A stretch of 64,000 bases of DNA from Cellulosilyticum sp. I15G10I2 (GTDB taxonomy: Bacteria > Bacillota > Clostridia > Lachnospirales > Cellulosilyticaceae). Location: the NCBI RefSeq assembly GCF_900095725.1, contig NZ_FMMP01000006.1, positions 124,001 through 188,000 on the forward strand, read 5' to 3'. This document shows positions 25,399-34,223 of the stretch, one piece after another. Position numbers and translations under genes: made by a program. Each line of letters starts with the position of its first letter. Position 1 is the first letter of the stretch. A model generated the notes under the pieces. The model was given only the letters and a program-made list of their open reading frames with translations. It ran no database searches and was not told where the DNA came from.

Positions 25399-26883
25399 AT
25401 GAAAGTTGAACTTTTAAGAGCGTATATGTCTAAAATGTGTGATTTAAATCATGCTGTGCAGTTACTGCAGTGGGATCTTAAAACAAAAGCACCTAAGAAT
25501 GCGGTAGATACACACGTTGCCGCTATTGCAACTTTATCAACGGAGAGTTTTAAAATGAGTGTCTCAGACGAGATGAAAGAGTTTATTTTAACTTTTGAAA
25601 ATAGTGACAAGCTTGATGATATTGTGAAGAGTTGCTTAAAAGACTTAAAAAGAACTTATGAAAGATCTAAAAATATCCCTGAAAAACTTTATAATGAGTA
25701 TGTTTCACACACATCTAAGACAAATATGGTTTGGGAAAATGCCAAACGTAACAACGATTTTGAAAGCTTTAAGCCTTATTTAGAAAAAACGGTCGCCTAT
25801 AATAAAGAAATGGCAGCGCATATTGATTCTGGCAAAAATATTTATGATGTGCTGTTGGATAATTATGAGACAGGGATCCCAGCTGATAAAATTAATAGCC
25901 TTTTTGAGGAACTTAAAAATGGCGTGCTGCCTCTGTTAGAAAGTATCAGTCACAAAGAGAGAGTAGATGATACTAAGTTATTTGGAGATTTTGAAAAACA
26001 TAAGCAAAAAGATCTTGCAGAGTATGTTTTAAAAATAATAGGCTATGACTTTGAAAGCGGAAGATTGGATGAGAGTGAGCATCCTTTTACAACAGGAACA
26101 CCACCTCATGATGTAAGGGTAACTACCCGATATGATGAAAAAGATATTAGAAGCGCTTTATTTACTGTGATTCATGAAGGCGGACATGGTATTTATGAAC
26201 AGAATATTTCACCGGCACTTATTAAAACACCTCTTGCAGCAGGAACTTGCATGGGTATACACGAGAGTCAATCAAGACTTTATGAAAATATGATAGGAAA
26301 AAATATCAGTTTTTGGGAGCCAATTTATAATAAGGTAGGAGAAATATTCCCGCAGTTTCAGAACATCGAATTAGAGGTTTTTCATAAAGCTATTAATATT
26401 GTTGAACCCTCACTTATTCGCGTAGATGCAGATGAACTCACCTATAATCTGCATATTATATTAAGATATGAGCTTGAAAAAGCTTTATTTACAGGAGACT
26501 TACAAGTAAAAGATTTACCGGAAGCTTGGAGAGAGAAAATGAAAAAGTACTTAGGTATTACGCCACCGTCAGATACGAAGGGGGTACTGCAAGACTGTCA
26601 CTGGGCTGAGGGAGCTTTTGGTTATTTTCCGTCCTATGCACTTGGGAATATCTACGGGGCACAGTTTGTACAAAAAATGGAAGAAGAAGTAGGTTCGCTT
26701 GATTATTTATTAAAAAAGCAAAGATTGGATATTATAAAAGACTGGCTTAGAAATAATATTCATCGTTTTGGAAAAATGAAAACATCAGCAGAGCTTATAA
26801 AAGATGTGTGTAAGAGTGATATTGATGTGAAACCGATTATCACTTATTATCAAAATAAATATCGTAAACTTTATGCTATATAG
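25399..26883 (+). CDS. Metallocarboxypeptidase, M32 family
   Basis: This 494-residue cytoplasmic enzyme removes C-terminal residues from peptides. It carries the M32 zinc motif HEGGH in FTVIHEGGHGIYEQN (about residues 257-261), preceded by DVRVTTRYDE and followed by the distal Glu block IHESQSRLYEN. The C-terminal part has the family's DCHWAEGAFGYFPSYALG. The length is standard for Taq-type carboxypeptidases. ATG 25399 has AAAAGGAG 7 bases upstream; the GTG two codons earlier is less well placed. A Nudix gene follows after 66 bp. Confidence 0.92.
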   Translation: MKVELLRAYMSKMCDLNHAVQLLQWDLKTKAPKNAVDTHVAAIATLSTESFKMSVSDEMKEFILTFENSDKLDDIVKSCLKDLKRTYERSKNIPEKLYNEYVSHTSKTNMVWENAKRNNDFESFKPYLEKTVAYNKEMAAHIDSGKNIYDVLLDNYETGIPADKINSLFEELKNGVLPLLESISHKERVDDTKLFGDFEKHKQKDLAEYVLKIIGYDFESGRLDESEHPFTTGTPPHDVRVTTRYDEKDIRSALFTVIHEGGHGIYEQNISPALIKTPLAAGTCMGIHESQSRLYENMIGKNISFWEPIYNKVGEIFPQFQNIELEVFHKAINIVEPSLIRVDADELTYNLHIILRYELEKALFTGDLQVKDLPEAWREKMKKYLGITPPSDTKGVLQDCHWAEGAFGYFPSYALGNIYGAQFVQKMEEEVGSLDYLLKKQRLDIIKDWLRNNIHRFGKMKTSAELIKDVCKSDIDVKPIITYYQNKYRKLYAI

Positions 26884-26949
26884 TGAAGATTATTTGGAAA
26901 AGTAGATTGTATTTAGTGTCTAAAAAGATAAAGAGGGGTAAGAATCAAG

Positions 26950-27570
26950 ATGAATCAAAATATAATACAAAAGCTTACGTGTTTAGCAGAAACAAGATTT
27001 TTGAGCCTGTATGATGCAACATATCAGAATAAAAATGGCAAGACTAAACATTGGATGATTGCTTCAAGGAAAAATTATGAAACTTTAATAGCTCAGTATT
27101 TTGAGCAAAAAGAAGATCAAACAGATGCTGTCGTAATCGCAGCGCTGCATAAGCCCACCCAGTGTTTAGTGCTTATCAGACAATTTAGAGTACCACTAAA
27201 TGACTATGTGTATGAACTTCCAGCAGGTCTTATTGATCATGGAGAAGACATAAATAAAGCATTAACCAGGGAATTGAAAGAAGAAACAGGGCTTAGCGTA
27301 TTGAAGATTACTGAAACTATGGGAAGTTATAAAGCGTATCTGTCAGCAGGTATGACAGAAGAATCAGCAGCTCTGATTTATTGCACCTGTGAAGGGACAG
27401 CTACATCACAGTATCTAGAAGAAGATGAAGTGATTGAAGCTTTCTTAGTTTCACAAGATGAAGCAAAAAAACTTATAAAGAACAATGTCAAAATGGATAT
27501 TAAAGCACTTATGGCGGTACAAAGCTTTATTAAGCTAGGGGCAAAGTTGTTTGAAGAGCTCAGTTTATAA
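26950..27570 (+). CDS. Nudix hydrolase, probable ADP-ribose pyrophosphatase
   Basis: This 206-residue protein has a complete Nudix box: GLIDHGE, seven residues, then RELKEETGL, starting near residue 96. The preceding ELPAGL strand is typical of the ADP-sugar pyrophosphatase branch. It would hydrolyse ADP-ribose or a similar nucleoside diphosphate derivative in the cytoplasm. The exact substrate is inferred. AGAGGGG lies upstream of the ATG. Confidence 0.85.
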   Translation: MNQNIIQKLTCLAETRFLSLYDATYQNKNGKTKHWMIASRKNYETLIAQYFEQKEDQTDAVVIAALHKPTQCLVLIRQFRVPLNDYVYELPAGLIDHGEDINKALTRELKEETGLSVLKITETMGSYKAYLSAGMTEESAALIYCTCEGTATSQYLEEDEVIEAFLVSQDEAKKLIKNNVKMDIKALMAVQSFIKLGAKLFEELSL

Positions 27571-27665
27571 AGCGTAAGATAAAATATAAACAATTTGAAC
27601 TATATAAAAAGTATGGTAAACTAATGAAAAGAAAATAGTTTATATTTTATCTAAGGAGGCTGTAT

Positions 27666-28646
27666 ATGAATAAAGTAAGATGGGGAATAATCGGAGCAGG
27701 TAATATATCTAATACATTTGCAAAAGCGGTACTTACACTGCCAAGAGCGGAGCTTGCTGCAGTTGCTGCAAGGAATTTAGATTCAGCTAAGGCGTTTGCT
27801 TTAAAGTATGATATACCAAAAGTGTATGGTTCGTATCTTGAAATGGTCAAAGATAATGAAATAGATGCTGTCTATATAGCGACACCTCATAGTCACCATT
27901 ATGAACATATGATGCTATGTCTTGAAAATGGCAAACATGTTTTATGTGAAAAAGCTTTTACGGTTAATGAACAGCTCTCCAAAAAAGTAATAGATGTTGC
28001 AAAGTCTAAGAAGCTGATGCTAATGGAGGCTTTTTGGACTCGATTTTTGCCTATGACACAAAAGATTAAAGAGCTTATTGCAGAAAATAGTATTGGTGAA
28101 ATTAAGGCAATACACACACATTTTGGGTTTGACCTTACACATCTTGGGCCCAAAAGCAGAGTATTTGATTTAACTCTTGCAGGTGGAGCACTCCTAGATG
28201 TAGGTGTTTATGTAATAAATTCAGCAACAATGTATTTGGGGAATAAGCCTGATAAAATTACTTGTGTTGGGAAGAAGGGGCAGACCGGTGCTGATTATAA
28301 AAACAGTATCATTTTGGAATACGGAGATAAAATAGCGACTTTGAGCAGTAGTATTGATACGCGTTACGCTAATAAGCAGTTTATAGTAGGGACAAAAGGC
28401 ATGATAGAAGTGCCAGAATTTTGGCAATGCCAAAAAGCTATTATAACAGAGCATAATAAAGAAGTTTATGAAATTAATTTACCTCATGGTGTTAATGGGT
28501 TTGAATATGAGATCGGTCACTTTATGGACTGTTTGTTTGAGGGTAAAACAGAAAGTGATATTATGACATTTGAAAATACACTGGCTATCGCTAAAATTAC
28601 AGATGCATGCAGAAAACAGATGGATTTGGTATATCCTTTTGAATAG
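27666..28646 (+). CDS. Gfo/Idh/MocA-family NAD(P)-dependent oxidoreductase
   Basis: This 326-residue protein has an N-terminal Rossmann domain (WGIIGAGNISNTF at the start, AVYIATPHSHHYEH and the catalytic-region EKAFTVN near residue 100) and a C-terminal beta-sheet domain for substrate. Relatives oxidise sugars, inositols or dihydrodiols; the substrate is not deducible. AAGGAGG lies 7 bases before the ATG. It stands alone and ends at a terminator before the MarR promoter. Confidence 0.88.
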   Translation: MNKVRWGIIGAGNISNTFAKAVLTLPRAELAAVAARNLDSAKAFALKYDIPKVYGSYLEMVKDNEIDAVYIATPHSHHYEHMMLCLENGKHVLCEKAFTVNEQLSKKVIDVAKSKKLMLMEAFWTRFLPMTQKIKELIAENSIGEIKAIHTHFGFDLTHLGPKSRVFDLTLAGGALLDVGVYVINSATMYLGNKPDKITCVGKKGQTGADYKNSIILEYGDKIATLSSSIDTRYANKQFIVGTKGMIEVPEFWQCQKAIITEHNKEVYEINLPHGVNGFEYEIGHFMDCLFEGKTESDIMTFENTLAIAKITDACRKQMDLVYPFE

Positions 28647-28669
28647 AAAAAATATTAAATAATGATTGT

Positions 28670-28715
28670 AGACAAAGTTCATGTTGAAATAAGAAATTGA
28701 GCTTTGTCTTTTTTT
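28670..28715 (+). terminator. Terminator after Gfo/Idh gene
   Basis: AGACAAAGTTC pairs with GAGCTTTGTCT (one wobble), followed by TTTTTTT. Confidence 0.8.
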
Positions 28716-28749
28716 GTGATAGATATGCCGTATGTCGGACAGAAAATTA

Positions 28750-28812
28750 TTGACAAATCGATACATACGTAATATATTACTTATATAAGTAATATATTAC
28801 GTATGTATCGAT
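28750..28812 (+). promoter_or_regulatory. MarR-operon promoter embedded in a 56-bp perfect palindrome
   Basis: TTGACA (28750-28755), 17 bp and TATATT (28773-28778) form the promoter. Bases 28757-28812 are a perfect palindrome with no spacer, centred between 28784 and 28785. It contains two copies of the self-symmetric GTAATATATTAC (28769-28780 and 28789-28800), 20 bp apart centre to centre, the first over the -10 box. This looks like a double operator for the adjacent MarR repressor. Confidence 0.75.
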
Positions 28813-28838
28813 AATTTATTAAGGGAGAATGACTTGAA

Positions 28839-29303
28839 ATGGATGCACCAGATAAAAAGGAATTTATTTTTGGGAGTATTTTTCTGCTTGCTAATAGGTT
28901 ACAAGTACTAGGTGATAGATGGGATTCAGATATAACGATGAAACAGTGGTTTTTAATTGTTATGATAGCACAATTTAAAGAAAGCCCGCCTACACTGAGT
29001 GAAGTCGCAGAATTTATGGGCAGTTCCCGCCAAAATGTTAAACAGTTAGCACTTAAACTTCAAAAACGGAATTTTTTATGTATTGAAAAGGATGCAAAAG
29101 ACAGTAGAGCGCTAAGGCTATTGCTTACAGAGGAATGTCAGGAGTTCTTTTTAAAAAGGCAGGAAAGAGAACAAGCTTTTCTAGCAGAACTTTATAAAGG
29201 AATTAGTGAAACGAGATTAAATGAAGTGTATCAGGGGATCTATCAATTAGGTGAAAATGTATTTGAGATGGACGAAAAATCAAAAGGAGGAAAAAGAATA
29301 TGA
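28839..29303 (+). CDS. MarR-family transcriptional regulator
   Basis: This 154-residue protein has the MarR winged helix: TLSEVAEFMGSSRQNVKQLALKL as the DNA-binding helix pair, then FLCIEKDAKDSRALRLLLT as the wing. Terminal helices provide the dimer interface. It probably represses its own operon by binding the two GTAATATATTAC sites in the promoter. No Cys is placed as in the OhrR redox sensor, so the inducer is unknown. It overlaps the flavodoxin gene by 4 bases (ATGA). Confidence 0.88.
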   Translation: MDAPDKKEFIFGSIFLLANRLQVLGDRWDSDITMKQWFLIVMIAQFKESPPTLSEVAEFMGSSRQNVKQLALKLQKRNFLCIEKDAKDSRALRLLLTEECQEFFLKRQEREQAFLAELYKGISETRLNEVYQGIYQLGENVFEMDEKSKGGKRI

Positions 29304-29812
29304 AAACATTAATAACTTATGCAAGTAAACATGGAGCGGCCAGAAAGTGCGCACAAATGCTAAAAGAAAAGATAGCAGGGGATAATGAAGTGATTGATTT
29401 AAAAAATGTGAAAAATATAGATCTTAGTCAGTATGATAACGTTGTTATTGGAGGGTCTATTTATGTTGGCGCGATTCAAAAACAGGTTACAGAGTTTTGT
29501 AGTCAAAATATCGAAATACTTAAGAAAAAGAAAATAGGATTATTTATAAGCTGTATGAATGAAAATGAAGCAGAGAAGCAACTTAATCAAGTTTTTCCAC
29601 AAGAGCTTTTAGAAGCAGCTTGTGTAAAAAAATCATGTGGTGGAGAATTTAATTTTAAAAGTATGAACTTTATGGAAAAGATGATTATTAAAATGATATC
29701 TAAAGCAGAAGCGAAGAATAATCCAAAGGCAAAGCCAATTAATATAAGAGAAAATGTATCTAAGCTTATATTAGCTAATATCAATGAAATCGCCCAAGCC
29801 ATGCAAGTATAG
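29300..29812 (+). CDS. Flavodoxin-domain protein (HemG/Flavodoxin_5-like)
   Basis: This 170-residue protein starts with the FMN phosphate loop TLITYASKHGAARKCAQ and has VVIGGSIYVGAIQKQV and LFISCMNENEAE, as in menaquinone-dependent protoporphyrinogen oxidase-like flavodoxins. A haem role is doubtful because no other haem genes are near. It is more likely an electron carrier for the FMN-binding and flavoprotein partners downstream. AAAGGAGG lies within the end of the MarR gene. Confidence 0.82.
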   Translation: MKTLITYASKHGAARKCAQMLKEKIAGDNEVIDLKNVKNIDLSQYDNVVIGGSIYVGAIQKQVTEFCSQNIEILKKKKIGLFISCMNENEAEKQLNQVFPQELLEAACVKKSCGGEFNFKSMNFMEKMIIKMISKAEAKNNPKAKPINIRENVSKLILANINEIAQAMQV

Positions 29813-29850
29813 GTTGATTAAGAAAATAAAAAGTATCATAAGGAGAATTT

Positions 29851-30234
29851 ATGAAAAAAATATTAAAAATAGTAGGCGTTGTTATTGCTATTATAGTAAT
29901 AATAGGAGTGTTTTTTATTACAAGAGGACTTAAAGAAGGCGCTGCAATGACTATGCAGGATATTAATCCATCAGTTTTTAGCGACGGGAAGTACTATGGT
30001 ATTTATCGTGAGGGTAGATGGTTAAGTGAGGTAGATGTCATCATTAAAGATCAGAAGATTATTCTTATCGAACTACTTTCAGAGCCGATGATCCATCCAG
30101 GTAAAGCAGACTTTTCACAAGAGTTATTTGACCGTGTTATCGCTAAGCAAACTACAAATATAGATGTAATCTCAGGGGCTACGGTAACTTCAAAAGCCTA
30201 CTTGAAGTCTGTTGAAAACGCATTAAATAAGTAA
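29851..30234 (+). CDS. Membrane-anchored FMN-binding domain protein
   Basis: This 127-residue protein has an N-terminal transmembrane helix (residues ~4-24) followed by an extracytoplasmic FMN_bind domain. The flavinylation signature SGATVTS lies at residues 108-114; in NqrC/RnfG-type proteins the Thr of this motif receives FMN covalently. A covalent FMN would require an ApbE transferase encoded elsewhere. It suggests that the operon moves electrons across or along the membrane. Confidence 0.85.
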   Translation: MKKILKIVGVVIAIIVIIGVFFITRGLKEGAAMTMQDINPSVFSDGKYYGIYREGRWLSEVDVIIKDQKIILIELLSEPMIHPGKADFSQELFDRVIAKQTTNIDVISGATVTSKAYLKSVENALNK

Positions 30235-30288
30235 CACTACTCGTTATTTATGAGCTACATAATGACATATTTAAAAAAGGAGGGAAAA

Positions 30289-30858
30289 ATGCATATTACG
30301 CTATTAGACGCAACAGAAGGAGAAAATGAGCTAGGAGCTATTGCAGAACAACAATGCAGTAAAGAGGGGAAAAGCTGCTCTTATTTTAAACTAGAACAGA
30401 TGAATATATTACCTTGTAGAAATTGTGGCGCTTGTACTACAAAAACCCCTGGTGAGTGTGTATTTAAGGATGATATACCTGAAATTATAAAGAGTGTTGT
30501 TAAATCCAAAGTGATGGTAGTACTGGCCCCGATTCGTTTTGGAGGATTTAATGCGCAGTATAAAAAAGCTTTAGATAAATTTGTTCTGACGGGGCTACCC
30601 TTTTTTAAAGTAGAAAAAGGAAAGCTTTCTCATCCGGGGAGGTATAATGACTGTAATGACGGAATGCTTTATAATCTAATCATTGGTCTTTCAGATAATC
30701 ATTCTGAAGGGCAAAAGCAAAGTTTTAAAAAACTAACTGCTCAAAATGAAGAAATCATGGGTACTAAGCATCGAGCTGTTATTATGGAAATAGCACAAGC
30801 ACCGGAGAAAACAGGAGAAGTTATTTCAGGTCTGTTTAAAGAGGTGAGTCGCTTATGA
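30289..30858 (+). CDS. Iron-sulfur flavoprotein-like NAD(P)H-dependent oxidoreductase
   Basis: This 189-residue flavodoxin-fold protein carries a Cys cluster LPCRNCGACTTKTPGEC (C43, C46, C49, C57; CX2CX2CX7C), the kind of motif that holds a 4Fe-4S cluster in iron-sulfur flavoproteins. VVLAPIRFGGFNAQYKKALD is the usual FMN_red loop (short form APIRFGG). The start is ATG 30289 with AAAGGAGG close upstream; the ATG at 30250 has no such site. It overlaps the next gene by 4 bases. Confidence 0.8.
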   Translation: MHITLLDATEGENELGAIAEQQCSKEGKSCSYFKLEQMNILPCRNCGACTTKTPGECVFKDDIPEIIKSVVKSKVMVVLAPIRFGGFNAQYKKALDKFVLTGLPFFKVEKGKLSHPGRYNDCNDGMLYNLIIGLSDNHSEGQKQSFKKLTAQNEEIMGTKHRAVIMEIAQAPEKTGEVISGLFKEVSRL

Positions 30859-31523
30859 ACTCCAAAAGAATACTTTTGTTAAATGGAAGTATGCGTAAGA
30901 ATGGGACTTCAGTTAGTATTGCGAATACTTTGAAAAGACAGATAGAAACAAAAGGGCATCAGGCAGAAATAGTCCATATCATGGATTATTATGATAGAAA
31001 ATATAGCATTAAGCATTTAAAGGATTTAATAAGTCAATATAACACGATAGGAATCGTAGCACCATGTTATGTTAATACATTGCCTTATGCAGATATATGG
31101 TGCTTTGAAAGATTAGTTGAAGAGTTTGAAGATAAGTGGCAAGGAAAAGGTTTTTTTGCAATTGCACAAGGTGGTATGCCAGATAATGAAGTACATCAGT
31201 CGATTCTTGATGTATGCAGTCATTTTGCTAAAGAAGTGAAAATGGAGTGGCTAGGTGGGCTTATTATAGGATTAGCTCCAATTATAAATGGAGCGCCTTT
31301 AGAAAGTACTCGGTTTATAGGCAAACGTCTTATTAAGCCTTTTGATAAGATGCTTGAAGAGCTATTAAATGACGAGCGGGTATCTAATGCACTGCAGAGA
31401 CGAATAACACTCAACTTGCCTAAAGTCTTAAACTACCCATTAGCGTTCTTACTTAATCAATTTATAAAAAGTACTATTAAAAAAGCTGGAACTGTAGACC
31501 CTTATAGAAAACCATATAAATAA
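30855..31523 (+). CDS. Flavodoxin-fold NAD(P)H-dependent oxidoreductase
   Basis: This 222-residue protein begins with RILLLNGSMRKNGTS, the FMN phosphate loop of the NADPH-dependent FMN reductase family. It has IGIVAPCYVNTLPYADIWCFE, where the related iron-sulfur flavoproteins keep a similar loop, but it lacks a CX2CX2C cluster. It probably pairs with the preceding gene, with which it overlaps. A basic C-terminal part (KSTIKKAGTVDPYRKPYK) is unusual for the family. It is the last gene of the MarR operon. Confidence 0.78.
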   Translation: MNSKRILLLNGSMRKNGTSVSIANTLKRQIETKGHQAEIVHIMDYYDRKYSIKHLKDLISQYNTIGIVAPCYVNTLPYADIWCFERLVEEFEDKWQGKGFFAIAQGGMPDNEVHQSILDVCSHFAKEVKMEWLGGLIIGLAPIINGAPLESTRFIGKRLIKPFDKMLEELLNDERVSNALQRRITLNLPKVLNYPLAFLLNQFIKSTIKKAGTVDPYRKPYK

Positions 31524-31570
31524 TAATGCCCAAACTATTAAAAATTGCTTTTAGTAGTTTGGGCGTTATT
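31522..31570. terminator. Terminator at end of MarR redox operon
   Basis: A 16-bp stem with one wobble (31522-31537 with 31555-31570) starts inside the stop codon; TATTATT is on the downstream side. It may also serve the convergent ABC gene. Confidence 0.7.
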
Positions 31571-31642
31571 ATTTGTATAAACAATAAGTATAGAGGAATA
31601 ACTTATATTTAAAGATGTATAAGCTGTAAGAATATAAAAAAA

Positions 31643-33133
31643 TTAAGTATTAGTGGTAGCGTGATGAAGAATCTTTGCTTTAGTAGCTTCTTTTTGAGTC
31701 ATTTCACAAACCAGTTTACCTTGTGATAAGACTAAGATGCGATCACACATGCCTATGATTTCATCAAAGTCTGAGGAAATAAGAATAACGCCTCCCCCGT
31801 TTTTGGTAATATTATTAATACAATTATAAATATCAACTTTTGACACAATATCTACTCCTCGGGTAGGTTCATCGATAATAAATATTTTAGAGTGATTCAT
31901 AATCCATTTAATAAAAGACATTTTCTGCCAATGACCTGTAGTGTAGTAATTAAGACGTGTATAGGTATTAGATGAAATATTAAAGCGACTTAGATATTCT
32001 TTAACAGCAGATAACAAAATATTATAATTGATACAGCATAAGTGTGAAAATCTCCGAAGTGACGTGAAGGCGATATTATCAGCGACGTTGAGTGATGAGA
32101 TAATACCATCTGCTTCCCTATCCTCGGGCAATAGTGCGATAGAATTTGCAATAGCTTGAAATGGATGGCGAATATGTACTGGACTGCCATTTATTTCTAA
32201 GGAAGTACATTCATATTCAGTGTTACCAAATAAGCAGTTAGCAAGAAGTGTTCTACCAGATCCTGCAAGTCCTGTTATACCCAGTACTTCATGCTTATGA
32301 AGGCAAAAAGAGATATCAGTCAGAATGCCGGATGATTTAAGATTGCAGACTTTTAATAGTTCAGCCCCTTTTTTAAAATGGAGCTTAGGATATTTATTAG
32401 ATAAAGGCATACCCGCTAGAAGCAGGATGAGCTCTTCTTCAATAGAATCGTTAACATCGAGAGTAGCTATAAGACGACCATCTTTAATAATAGAGACCCG
32501 GTCCCCTAATTTACAAATATCATTTAACTTATGTGAGATTAGAAAAATACCTACATACTTGTGTTTTAATTTGGTAATAATAGAGTGAAGGATATCATTT
32601 TCGTAATCTGTAAAAGCAGCTGAGGGCTCGTCCAATATGATTACCTTGGCGTTGGACACATATGCTTTTAAGATTTGGATAATATGCTTTTGTGCAAGGC
32701 CGTAGTTTCCGAGCATTTCTAAAGGATCGATATTGACTTGAAACTCCTTAAAAAGTTCTTTAGCTTTAAAACAAATCTCATTCATATTTATAGGAGAAAG
32801 TTTATGCTTAGTATGAAGTGTTTCAAAAAATAAGTTTTCTGCAACTGTCATTTTATTGAAAAGATGTATTTCTTGAGGTACGTAGAAAATACCATGGGCT
32901 TTTGCGTCCTCTATAGAATGGATGATAATAGGACTGTCATTAAGAAAAATACTACCAGTATACTCCGTAATTACGCCGCTCATTATTTTAACTAAGGCGG
33001 ATTTTCCGGCGCCATTCGCACCCATTAAAATATGAACTTCCTGTTGGCGTAAATTCAAATGAATATCATCTAATTTAAATGCAGCATTTAGTTGTTTGGT
33101 TATACCTTGTATTTCCAATAAATACTTTGACAA
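31643..33133 (-). CDS. Orphan sugar-type ABC protein with two degenerate nucleotide-binding domains
   Basis: This 496-residue protein has the RbsA/MglA layout of two fused ABC domains. Domain 1 keeps Walker A (MGANGAGKSALV), Walker B (IILDEPSAA) and LISHK, but the signature reads YGLAQKH instead of the LSxGQQQ type. Domain 2 keeps ITGLAGSGRTLL and FIIDEPTRGVD, but its signature reads YTTGHWQK instead of LSGGNQQK. Both ATP sites would therefore be incomplete. No permease or binding protein is encoded with it. It lies 2 bp after a DeoR regulator, divergent from an intact sugar importer, so it may act in regulation or hold permeases without turnover. Confidence 0.8.
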   Translation of the reverse strand: MSKYLLEIQGITKQLNAAFKLDDIHLNLRQQEVHILMGANGAGKSALVKIMSGVITEYTGSIFLNDSPIIIHSIEDAKAHGIFYVPQEIHLFNKMTVAENLFFETLHTKHKLSPINMNEICFKAKELFKEFQVNIDPLEMLGNYGLAQKHIIQILKAYVSNAKVIILDEPSAAFTDYENDILHSIITKLKHKYVGIFLISHKLNDICKLGDRVSIIKDGRLIATLDVNDSIEEELILLLAGMPLSNKYPKLHFKKGAELLKVCNLKSSGILTDISFCLHKHEVLGITGLAGSGRTLLANCLFGNTEYECTSLEINGSPVHIRHPFQAIANSIALLPEDREADGIISSLNVADNIAFTSLRRFSHLCCINYNILLSAVKEYLSRFNISSNTYTRLNYYTTGHWQKMSFIKWIMNHSKIFIIDEPTRGVDIVSKVDIYNCINNITKNGGGVILISSDFDEIIGMCDRILVLSQGKLVCEMTQKEATKAKILHHATTNT

Positions 33134-33135
33134 GT

Positions 33136-33939
33136 TTATTCACTTCCTTCCACTAAATTTATAGAAGTAAATAGTTCAATATTATTATTGCAAATAAGTT
33201 TTTTGTAATTTTCGTCAAGATCATAGTTAGTAATAATTTTTTCAGCTATTTTAAGGGGACCTACTTTAAAAAAAGCCGTTTTATTAAAATAATGGGAAGG
33301 ACATAGTATGATTTTAGAGGTTGCATTTAAAAGAGCTTCTTGTATAAGTGTTGCTTTATCTATGTTAGACACGGAAAAACCGACATTTTCATTAAAACCA
33401 TCGACTTCAATAAAAATTTTACTAATATAAAAATGAGACATATTTGCAAGTGTAAGCCTGCCAAAAGTAGCTTTCGAATGATAGTCTATATCTCCGCCTA
33501 AGGAAATAGCTTTAATATGCGGAAATTGACTAAGTTCCAATGCTATTAATATATCATTGGTTAATACAGTAAGATTTTGCTTATTATGAAGATTTCTAGA
33601 AATTTCTAAATTAATAGGACCATTAGTTAACATGATGGAGTCATTGTCTTCAATCATGTCTACAGCGATAAGTGCTATTTCATGAAGATTTTCTTCTGCC
33701 GGGGCAGGGTCTTCTTTAGTTAAAACCATGGGTGTAACAGAAGTGTGAGAAGGTATTTTGGGACTTAGGACGGCACCGCCATGTATACGCCGCAGAAAGC
33801 CCTCTTCTTCTAGCTTCTCAAGATCTTTACGAATCGTAACTTCTGATACATTCAGCATACTACTAAGCTTAGAAACTTCTACTTTTTCGTTTTGGTTGAG
33901 ATAGTTCTTAATAATTTTTATTCTTTCGATTGCAAACAA
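33136..33939 (-). CDS. DeoR-family transcriptional regulator
   Basis: This 267-residue regulator has the DeoR helix-turn-helix at residues ~5-60 (KVEVSKLSSMLNVSEVTIRKDLEKL, then FLRRIHGGAVL). A DeoRC sensor domain at ~80-250 binds sugar phosphates in known members. The likely start is TTG 33939 with GGTGAT just upstream; longer in-frame starts at 33957 and 33978 lack a ribosome binding site. It probably controls both its own operon and the divergent sugar importer through the TATACTAA-type sites in the shared spacer. Confidence 0.82.
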   Translation of the reverse strand: MFAIERIKIIKNYLNQNEKVEVSKLSSMLNVSEVTIRKDLEKLEEEGFLRRIHGGAVLSPKIPSHTSVTPMVLTKEDPAPAEENLHEIALIAVDMIEDNDSIMLTNGPINLEISRNLHNKQNLTVLTNDILIALELSQFPHIKAISLGGDIDYHSKATFGRLTLANMSHFYISKIFIEVDGFNENVGFSVSNIDKATLIQEALLNATSKIILCPSHYFNKTAFFKVGPLKIAEKIITNYDLDENYKKLICNNNIELFTSINLVEGSE

Positions 33940-33980
33940 ATAGATCACCAGATTCATTAATATTTTTGACGTATACAAAG

Positions 33981-34009
33981 TATAGACTAATATACTAAGT
34001 ATAAACTAA
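33981..34009. promoter_or_regulatory. Direct repeats before DeoR gene
   Basis: Three near-repeats, TATAGACTAA, TATACTAA and TATAAACTAA, are spaced about 10 bp apart at the 5' end of the regulator gene. They share the TATACTAA half-site with the operator at 34125. Confidence 0.5.
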
Positions 34010-34118
34010 ATGTACTTTAAAATACAATATATTTACGAAAACTTACAACTAATTACAAAACGAAAATAAATAAATTATAATAATTACTAAAAAAAAAATA
34101 AAATACAATAAAATAATA

Positions 34119-34149
34119 TTGACTTTATACTAAACATGTATTAGTATAA
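34119..34149 (+). promoter_or_regulatory. Promoter and operator of the sugar importer
   Basis: TTGACT (34119-34124) and TAGTAT (34142-34147) have a 17-bp spacer. The perfect inverted repeat TTATACTAA-n7-TTAGTATAA (34125-34149) fills the space between and over the -10 box, consistent with DeoR repression. Confidence 0.7.
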
Positions 34150-34223
34150 AAACACAAACGCAACAAAACAAAACAAAACAAAATTAAATGAAACAAAAAA
34201 GCGAAAAAATGGAGGAATGTATT

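Noticed and set aside
28757-28812. Palindrome as a transposon end or recombination site
   Set aside because: It overlaps a good promoter and contains two equal operator-like sites next to a MarR gene, so an operator is the simpler explanation.
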